Below, in pieces: positions 6,021 to 10,979 of a stretch of DNA of 10,979 nucleotides (positions within the stretch are counted from its first letter, which is position 1; every line of letters starts with the position of its first letter). The stretch covers positions 1-10,979 of the forward strand of contig JAAXHV010000013.1 in the NCBI GenBank assembly GCA_012270695.1, read 5' to 3'. The DNA comes from Gammaproteobacteria bacterium (GTDB lineage: Bacteria; Pseudomonadota; Gammaproteobacteria; Eutrophobiales; Eutrophobiaceae). Both the position numbers and the translations under genes were made by a program. Under the pieces are notes generated by a model. It was not told the DNA's origin, ran no database searches, and was given only the letters and a program-made list of their open reading frames with translations.

Positions 6021-7064
6021 TCAACTGGTCTTCATCGCTTGCAATTGTGGCATGACATTCTCTGCAAAGCGCGCCAGTGAGCGCATTTCTTCATCGTGTC
6101 CGATATCTCCGAACGCGGGTTGCAGCGCCAGGTAATTCACGCCGGTAATCTCCACTTGCCGGGCCAGGGCATCTGCCACCCTGTTTGCGCTGCCGTGAAC
6201 TATCATGCCGATTTCCTCGGCCTTTTCAAACCTGGATATCGGACCCAGGTGCGGGGCCTCAACATTGTGTTCGACCCATAACTTGTGCAGTTTGGCGAAC
6301 CAGTCGTGATAGGCCCGGCTCGCAACCGCCTCCGCCTTGCGCTCATCCTCATTGACGTAAAGCATACGCCAGGCGCCGATAAAAGGTTCCAAGGGGCCAC
6401 CCTCCGGCCGCAGGGGATCGTCCTGGCTTGCGCGCCACTCTGCCCGGTAGTTCTCACTGACCTGGCGGATGAGTTCCGTTGACCCCAGGGACATCGTATG
6501 CATGCCGCGCCTGGCTGCCTCGGCTTGCCCCCCGGGGGACATGGACGCGCTCCACAACGGCAGCGGTGACTGCGCGGTTTGCAGTACCATGGACACGTCT
6601 TCGTACTGGTAATGCTTGCCTTTGAAGGTCAAGCTTGAGCAGTTCAATGCTTTGATGATCAGGTCCACACCCTCGATGAACATTTCCATGGCAACATCCG
6701 GGTCCACACCGAAGAAAGCGACCTCTATGGGCGAAACACCGCGCCCCAAACCAACTTCCAAGCGGCCGTTACTGAGATGGTCAAGCATGCAGATTTCTTC
6801 AATCAACCGTAACGGGATATAAAGAGGGATCAGGTAGACCAGGGGACCGATGCGGATTCTGGACGTAACCTGCGCCAGCGCCGCCAGGAAAATTCCGGGG
6901 GACGGGGCAGTGCCCAGGGGTGTGCCATGGTGCTCCGCCAGGTGATATCCCCTGAAACCTGCGGCTTCTGCTGCCTGGGCGAGTCTTACCCTCTCTGCAT
7001 AGGTCTTGTTCAATGGCTCGCTGCGGGCGTCCAGGTGGTCGAAAATACCGAATTCTATGGTCAT
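6021..7064 (-). CDS. LLM-class flavin-dependent monooxygenase (bacterial luciferase-like)
   Basis: This 347-residue cytoplasmic TIM-barrel flavoprotein has no signal peptide. It begins EFGIFDHLDARSEPL, has the characteristic HLAEHHGTPLGTAPSP (41-56; EHH at 44-46) and LVYLIPLYIPLRLIEEICMLDHLSNGRLEVGLGRG across 75-109, all diagnostic of the luciferase-like monooxygenase family. Length is normal and the gene looks intact. Such enzymes use FMNH2 from a separate reductase and O2 to oxidise organic substrates such as sulfonates, amines or aldehydes. No flavin reductase is visible nearby and the substrate is unknown. It is the first gene of the minus-strand cassette (monooxygenase, sulfatase, amidohydrolase), divergent from etfBA. 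The ATG at 7064 lacks a strong Shine-Dalgarno. Family certain, substrate unknown. Confidence 0.93.
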   Translation of the reverse strand: MTIEFGIFDHLDARSEPLNKTYAERVRLAQAAEAAGFRGYHLAEHHGTPLGTAPSPGIFLAALAQVTSRIRIGPLVYLIPLYIPLRLIEEICMLDHLSNGRLEVGLGRGVSPIEVAFFGVDPDVAMEMFIEGVDLIIKALNCSSLTFKGKHYQYEDVSMVLQTAQSPLPLWSASMSPGGQAEAARRGMHTMSLGSTELIRQVSENYRAEWRASQDDPLRPEGGPLEPFIGAWRMLYVNEDERKAEAVASRAYHDWFAKLHKLWVEHNVEAPHLGPISRFEKAEEIGMIVHGSANRVADALARQVEITGVNYLALQPAFGDIGHDEEMRSLARFAENVMPQLQAMKTS

Positions 7065-7098
7065 GTTTTTATTGTCCCGAATGGATGTTTTACACTGA

Positions 7099-7127
7099 AT
7101 TTTACTCTTGATAAGTCACAAGGATAA
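7099..7127 (-). promoter_or_regulatory. Possible sigma70 promoter of the monooxygenase-sulfatase-amidohydrolase cassette
   Basis: On the minus strand TTATCC (7127-7122, 3/6 to consensus) and TAAAAT (7104-7099, 5/6) are separated by 17 bp. Transcription would start near 7092 and give a leader of about 28 nt before the monooxygenase ATG. The -10 is good and the -35 is weak, so an activator may be needed. This is prediction by eye only. Confidence 0.35.
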
Positions 7128-7222
7128 ACACGGGAGGGCTATTCTAGCAAGCCACCGGGGGCACCTCAAATCTGCCCCTCTCACAGAAGTATGCGGTTGC
7201 ACTGTCGTTTGTTTCAGGGCGA

Positions 7223-7252
7223 TTGGCTAAGCGGTGGATTTCCATGTATCCT
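7223..7252 (+). promoter_or_regulatory. Possible sigma70 promoter of etfBA
   Basis: TTGGCT (7223-7228, 4/6) and TATCCT (7247-7252, 4/6) are separated by 18 bp, placing a start near 7259 and a leader of about 29 nt before the etfB ATG. Both boxes are mediocre. It is the best candidate seen in the divergent intergenic region. Confidence 0.28.
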
Positions 7253-7279
7253 TGTCAGCCTTTGGTGTTTCGACAAAGG
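7250..7279 (+). promoter_or_regulatory. Alternative hairpins over the etfB ribosome-binding site
   Basis: CCTTTG (7259-7264) can pair with CAAAGG (7274-7279). CCTTGTC (7250-7256) can pair with GACAAAGG (7272-7279), leaving one bulged base. The two pairings share the same 3' arm, which contains the AAAGGG Shine-Dalgarno of etfB, so both would occlude ribosome binding. If transcription starts at the promoter suggested above, the first stem would fall at the very 5' end of the mRNA and the second would need an upstream start. The stems are short. Confidence 0.25.
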
Positions 7280-7287
7280 GAAAATAC

Positions 7288-8037
7288 ATGAAAATTCTGA
7301 TCCCAATCAAACGCGTGGTCGACTACAACGTCCGCATCCGGGTAAAAAAGGATGGCAGCGGCGTGGAAACGGCTAACGTGAAGATGTCCATGAATCCGTT
7401 CTGTGAAATTGCGGTGGAGGAGGCAGTGCGGATCACGGAAGCCGGCAAGGCGGATGAGATTGTCGTCGTGACCATCGGCGGCCGCCAGTGCCAGGATATC
7501 CTGCGTACCGCCCTGGCGATGGGCGCCGACCGGGCCATATTGATTGAGACCGATGTGGCAGTGCAGCCCCTGGCCATAGCGAAATTGCTGAAAGCGACGG
7601 TCGAAAGAGAGGAACCGGGTCTCGTCATCACGGGAAAACAGGCCATCGATGACGACAACAACCAGACCGGACAGATGCTGTCAGCCCTGCTCGGCTGGCC
7701 CCAGGCTACCTTCGCATCGAGTATAGAGTTTACCGGAGACGGATTGCGGGTCGCCCGGGAAGTGGATGACGGCCTGGAGACGGTGGCCGTGAAACTGCCG
7801 GCTGTCGTCACCACCGACCTGCGCCTGAATGAACCGAGGTACGTGAAGCTGCCGAACATCATGAAAGCCAAGAAAAAGCCGCTCGATGTAGTGACCCCAA
7901 ACGACCTGGGCATTGACGTTACGCCGAGCATAGAGGTCCTCAACGTCGCCGAACCGCCTGGCCGCTCTGCCGGCGTCAAGGTGGCGGACGTACAGGAACT
8001 GGTTGACAGACTGCGTAACGAAGCAAAGGTGATCTGA
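7288..8037 (+). CDS. etfB: Electron transfer flavoprotein subunit beta
   Basis: This 249-residue protein has exactly the usual EtfB length. It forms the AMP-binding subunit of the soluble ETF heterodimer, which accepts electrons from acyl-CoA and other dehydrogenases and passes them to ETF-ubiquinone oxidoreductase. Landmarks are the N-terminal ILIPIKRVVDYNVRI, DDDNNQTGQM (121-130; nucleotide-binding), the EtfB signature VAREVDDGLETVAVKLPAVV (155-174) and the partner-recognition loop LPNIMKAKKKPL (188-199). The ATG at 7288 is chosen because it gives the conserved MKILIPIKRV start and has AAAGGG about 7 nt upstream; an in-frame ATG 54 bp earlier would add an unconserved extension. etfA starts one base after the stop. 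It is divergent from the monooxygenase cassette. Confidence 0.97.
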   Translation: MKILIPIKRVVDYNVRIRVKKDGSGVETANVKMSMNPFCEIAVEEAVRITEAGKADEIVVVTIGGRQCQDILRTALAMGADRAILIETDVAVQPLAIAKLLKATVEREEPGLVITGKQAIDDDNNQTGQMLSALLGWPQATFASSIEFTGDGLRVAREVDDGLETVAVKLPAVVTTDLRLNEPRYVKLPNIMKAKKKPLDVVTPNDLGIDVTPSIEVLNVAEPPGRSAGVKVADVQELVDRLRNEAKVI

Positions 8038-8038
8038 T

Positions 8039-8983
8039 ATGAGCATCCTGGTTATAGCGGAACATGACAATCTCGCCATCAGGGCGGCCACGCTGAACGC
8101 AGTCGACGCGGCTGCGCAACTCGATGGGGATATAACGTTGCTTGTTGCGGGCAACAACTGCAAGTCGGCCGCCGATAGGGGCGCCGGAATTGCGGGCATC
8201 AGCAAGGTTTTGCACGTCGATGCGCCCCATTATGAACACGGACTGGCCGAAGAACTGGCGCCGCTGGTGGTTGCCTGTTGTGGTGCGGTGAGCCACGTTC
8301 TGGCGCCGGCGAATACGTTCGGTAAAAACCTGATGCCCAGGGTGGCGGCATTGCTTGGCGTCGGCATGATCGCAGATATTGTCAGGATTGAATCCGCCGA
8401 TACCTTTGTGCGCCCGATTTATGCCGGCAACGCTCTCGCCACGGTCCGGAGCAATGACGCGGTCAAGGTTATCAGCGTCCGTACCACGAATTTTGACGCG
8501 GCGGCTGCCGATGGCGGAACGGCTGTGGTTGAAACACTCGGTGCCGTCCCAGACCCGGTCGGACTGTCTGATTTTGTCATACTGGAAAGCCCCGAATCGG
8601 AACGCCCTGAGCTCACCAGCGCAAAGATCGTCCTGTCCGGCGGTCGCGGCTTCGGCAGCGGTGAGAACTTTCGCCTGCTGGAGGAGGTAGCCGACAAACT
8701 GGGCGCGGCCATAGGCGCATCCCGCGCCGCGGTCGACGCCGGATATGTACCCAATGACTACCAGGTAGGCCAGACCGGCAAGGTCGTCGCGCCTGACCTG
8801 TATATCGCCGTGGGGATATCCGGCGCCATACAACACCTGGCCGGGATGAAAGAGAGTAAAGTGATCGTCGCCATCAACAAGGATGAGGAAGCCCCCATCT
8901 TTGAAATTGCCGATTACGGTCTGGTCGCAGATTTGTTTCAGGCCTTACCGGAACTTTCCACCAAACTGGACAAGCTCGATTAG
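8039..8983 (+). CDS. etfA: Electron transfer flavoprotein subunit alpha
   Basis: This 314-residue EtfA is the FAD-carrying subunit that pairs with the upstream EtfB. The N-terminal domain starts SILVIAEHDN. The C-terminal FAD domain shows SGGRGFGS (200-207), QVGQTGKVVAPDLYIAVGIS (242-261, the EtfA signature), GAIQHLAGM (262-270) and AINKDEEAPIFEIADYG (278-294), all complete. The ATG follows the etfB stop after one base (TGATATG) with AAGG inside the etfB end, so translation is coupled. This is a conventional non-bifurcating-looking ETF serving fatty acid and amino acid oxidation. No ETF dehydrogenase or acyl-CoA dehydrogenase lies within the window. Confidence 0.97.
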   Translation: MSILVIAEHDNLAIRAATLNAVDAAAQLDGDITLLVAGNNCKSAADRGAGIAGISKVLHVDAPHYEHGLAEELAPLVVACCGAVSHVLAPANTFGKNLMPRVAALLGVGMIADIVRIESADTFVRPIYAGNALATVRSNDAVKVISVRTTNFDAAAADGGTAVVETLGAVPDPVGLSDFVILESPESERPELTSAKIVLSGGRGFGSGENFRLLEEVADKLGAAIGASRAAVDAGYVPNDYQVGQTGKVVAPDLYIAVGISGAIQHLAGMKESKVIVAINKDEEAPIFEIADYGLVADLFQALPELSTKLDKLD

Positions 8984-9024
8984 ATAATCCCGTGAACAAT
9001 CCCGGCCCGGGGTCCGGGACGGTT

Positions 9025-9900
9025 ATGGAACGTCAACATCATCCCTACCTGGCGGCAGTTTTCATGCTCCTGGCGACTGTCTTCTTCTGCCTGGCCGATG
9101 TCCTCGGCAAGTGGCTGACTGCGACCTATCCGGTGGTGCAGGTCACCTGGATGCGCAGCGCCGTCGGCATCTGCGTCCTGCTCTTCGCCGCTGCGGCCAC
9201 GTCCAACCTGGGCCAGTTGAAAACCCGGCGTCCCGCATGGCACGCAGGCCGCAGCATCGTCAGCAGTACCATGGTGCTGGGCATTTTCTACGGTCTGAAA
9301 CACATTCCCCTGGCCGAGTTCGTGTCGCTGACATTTTCCGTTCCTTTTTTCGTTGCCTTGTTTTCTCCCTGGCTGTTGAAGGAAAAGGTCGCGAAACAGT
9401 CCTGGTTTGCCATAACACTGGGTTTTATCGGCGTGCTGTTCGTACTGAGGCCGACCCCGGATCACTTCCATATCGCGCACCTGACAACCCTGGCAATGTC
9501 TTTCCTGATCAGCCTGATGCTCATCAGCGCGCGCTACCTGTCCACGACCGAGACCGGCTGGTCGCTGAATTTCTACCTGCCCGTTGCCGGTATCATCATG
9601 TTCAGCTATCCGACCCTGGTTTACTGGACGGACCCGACCGCCGTGGACTGGACGCTGTTCGTCATGCTGGGAATATCACAAACCGCGGCGCTGGGCTGTT
9701 ACATAGAGGCATTGCGCCTGGCGCGCCCGGCCGTCATGGCGCCGCTGGATTACCTGCGCATGATCTGGACCATCATAGCCGGCTACACCATCTGGCAGGA
9801 ACTCCCGGACCCTTACACCTGGGCAGGGATCATCATCATCGTCACCAGCGGCATCTACATCGTGCGCCACAGTTACGTGAGCAGGACGGAGCATCTTTAA
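9025..9900 (+). CDS. DMT-superfamily (EamA) membrane transporter
   Basis: This 291-residue protein has about ten hydrophobic segments arranged as two EamA-like halves. The first half begins YLAAVFMLLATVFFCLADVL and contains the typical VQVTWMRSAVGICVLL. It also has GIFYGLKHIPLAEFVSLTFS and the helix-ending GFIGVLFVLRP. The second half shows a similar order and ends WAGIIIIVTSGIYIV. DMT transporters usually export or import small metabolites such as amino acids or nucleosides; the substrate here cannot be told. The ATG at 9025 is preferred because hydrophobic segment 1 follows directly. An in-frame GTG at 8992 would add 11 unconserved residues and also lacks a Shine-Dalgarno. The start is 41 bp after etfA on the same strand, so readthrough from etfBA is possible. 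Family sure, substrate unknown. Confidence 0.9.
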   Translation: MERQHHPYLAAVFMLLATVFFCLADVLGKWLTATYPVVQVTWMRSAVGICVLLFAAAATSNLGQLKTRRPAWHAGRSIVSSTMVLGIFYGLKHIPLAEFVSLTFSVPFFVALFSPWLLKEKVAKQSWFAITLGFIGVLFVLRPTPDHFHIAHLTTLAMSFLISLMLISARYLSTTETGWSLNFYLPVAGIIMFSYPTLVYWTDPTAVDWTLFVMLGISQTAALGCYIEALRLARPAVMAPLDYLRMIWTIIAGYTIWQELPDPYTWAGIIIIVTSGIYIVRHSYVSRTEHL

Positions 9901-9969
9901 CCTGAAGTCCTTAACGATTTTGTCACAGAGAGGTTATTTTCAGTTCTGCATCGGCCTGCCCGCTGCTGC

Positions 9970-9998
9970 TTGACCTCCAGGTCCATATTCATCAAAAT
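9970..9998 (+). promoter_or_regulatory. Possible sigma70 promoter of hsdM
   Basis: TTGACC (9970-9975, 5/6) and CAAAAT (9993-9998, 4/6) have the ideal 17-bp spacer. The predicted start would be near 10005, immediately before the hsdM ATG at 10006, implying an essentially leaderless mRNA. No Shine-Dalgarno precedes that ATG and an in-frame TGA (10000-10002) bars any upstream start. Prediction by eye. Confidence 0.35.
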
Positions 9999-10005
9999 CT
10001 GACGA

Positions 10006-10979
10006 ATGGCGCTGAAAAAGTCCCATATCTACTCATCACTATGGCAAAGCTGCGACGAGCTGCGCGGCGGCATGGATGCCTCACAATACAAGGATTACAT
10101 ACTGACGCTGCTGTTTATGAAGTATGTCTCGGACAAGCATGCCGACAACCCCGATGCGCTCATCGAAGTGCCCGATGGGGGCGGTTTCACCGACATGGTA
10201 AAGCTCAAGGGTAACAAGGAGATCGGCGACAAGATTAACAAGATCATCGCCAGGCTTGCTGATGCGAATGAGCTTAAAGGTGTCATTGACCAGGCAGACT
10301 TTAACGACGAGAACAAATTAGGCACCGGCAATGAAATGCAGGACCGGCTCTCCAAGCTGGTCGCTATATTCGACAGTCTTGACTTTCGCGCTAACCGAAC
10401 AGAAGGCGACGACCTGCTTGGCGACGCCTATGAGTACCTGATGCGACATTTCGCTACCGAGTCAGGTAAAAGCAAGGGTCAATTCTACACACCAGCTGAA
10501 GTCTCGCGTATCATGGCCCAGGTTGTCGGCATAGGCCCGGACACCCGTCAGGACCAGACTATCTACGATCCTACCTGCGGGTCCGGTTCGCTGCTGCTCA
10601 AGGCTGCCGACGAGGCTCCTGGTGGCATCACGATCTATGGGCAGGAAATGGATAATGCAACCTGGGCGCTGGCGCGGATGAACCTGATCCTGCACAACTA
10701 CGAAACCGCGGACTTGTGGCGCGGCAATACGCTGGCCACCCCGTATTTCAAGAACCAGAATGGCAGCCTTAAGACCTTCGATTTCGCCGTCGCTAATCCA
10801 CCCTTCTCTGCCAAGGCTTGGTCCAACGGTCTCGACCCGGCTAACGACAAGTTTGGGCGTTTTGCCTATGGTATCCCACCGGCTAAGAACGGGGACTACG
10901 CCTTCCTCTTGCACCTGATTGCATCGCTAAAGAGCAAGGGCAAAGGTGCGATTATCCTGCCACACGGCGTGCTGTTTCG
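10006..10979 (+). CDS. hsdM: Type I restriction-modification system, modification subunit (cut by window edge)
   Basis: The first 324 codons are present and the gene continues past the right edge. HsdM is the AdoMet-dependent N6-adenine methyltransferase subunit of type I restriction-modification complexes, acting with HsdS (specificity) and HsdR (nuclease/translocase). The N-terminal helical domain has the classical LWQSCDELRGGMDASQYKDY (12-31) and LTLLFMKYVSDK. The catalytic domain shows GQFYTPAEV (158-166, motif X), DPTCGSGSLL (188-197, motif I), GQEMD (212-216, motif II) and NPPF (264-267, catalytic motif IV). All key residues are intact. The ATG at 10006 gives the conserved MALKKSHIYSSLWQS start. 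hsdS and hsdR would be expected downstream outside the window. The intergenic stretch from 9901 shows no terminator. Confidence 0.97.
   Translation, partial: MALKKSHIYSSLWQSCDELRGGMDASQYKDYILTLLFMKYVSDKHADNPDALIEVPDGGGFTDMVKLKGNKEIGDKINKIIARLADANELKGVIDQADFNDENKLGTGNEMQDRLSKLVAIFDSLDFRANRTEGDDLLGDAYEYLMRHFATESGKSKGQFYTPAEVSRIMAQVVGIGPDTRQDQTIYDPTCGSGSLLLKAADEAPGGITIYGQEMDNATWALARMNLILHNYETADLWRGNTLATPYFKNQNGSLKTFDFAVANPPFSAKAWSNGLDPANDKFGRFAYGIPPAKNGDYAFLLHLIASLKSKGKGAIILPHGVLF

Noticed and set aside
7976..8836. Long open frame (286 codons) on the minus strand opposite etfB/etfA
   Set aside because: It lies wholly across strongly conserved etfBA coding sequence. Its translation shows no recognisable motif or plausible start signal and reflects the codon bias of the sense strand.
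9000..9019. Inverted repeat TCCCGG/CCGGGA between etfA and the transporter
   Set aside because: The stem is only 6 bp, there is no T-tract, and it lies just before the transporter start, so it is not supported as a terminator.

Overview
The window looks like chromosomal DNA of a Pseudomonadota bacterium, most likely an environmental gammaproteobacterium. The basis is the moderately high GC, proteobacterial-type EtfB/EtfA proteins, lipoprotein signal peptides and a classical type I HsdM. No rRNA, tRNA, CRISPR array or transposase was seen, so genus-level placement is not possible. Both ends are cut inside DNA adenine methyltransferase genes that point outward: one on the minus strand at the left edge, and hsdM on the plus strand at the right edge.

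Left part (1-2494). On the minus strand, a small membrane-anchored coiled-coil protein of the CCDC90/DUF1640 type carries a nearly perfect 33-bp (11-residue) tandem repeat and sits just upstream of the truncated N6-methyltransferase. On the plus strand, from 1143, is a polytopic PIG-V-like mannosyltransferase. Its stop codon overlaps the start of a second reading frame (TAATG). That second frame encodes the unmistakable N-terminal motif of an Alg9/PIG-B-type (GT22) mannosyltransferase, but it carries an in-frame TAA and then stops matching at about 2494, so it is the 5' stump of a lost gene. A former two-gene mannosyltransferase operon has been broken here.

Centre (2499-7064, minus strand). 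A tightly packed three-gene cassette is read in the order LLM-class flavin monooxygenase, secreted lipoprotein arylsulfatase, secreted lipoprotein YtcJ-type amidohydrolase. The last two genes are 3 bp apart, and the Shine-Dalgarno of the amidohydrolase lies in the last codons of the sulfatase. The set looks like a catabolic module for a sulfated or organic amide/ester substrate. The sulfatase has the formylglycine motif CSPTR, but a usually invariant active-site His (GKWHLG) is Gln.

Right part (7065-10979, plus strand). A divergent intergenic region of about 220 bp leads into etfB-etfA, the electron transfer flavoprotein that collects electrons from acyl-CoA and related dehydrogenases. A DMT/EamA-family transporter follows. 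Then comes hsdM, the modification subunit of a type I restriction-modification system, cut by the window end.

No complete novel system can be proven from this window. The items most worth a second look are the decayed GT22 partner of the PIG-V-like enzyme and the rearrangement junction beside it, the His-to-Gln sulfatase in its cassette, and the expanding hendecad coiled coil beside a DNA methyltransferase.
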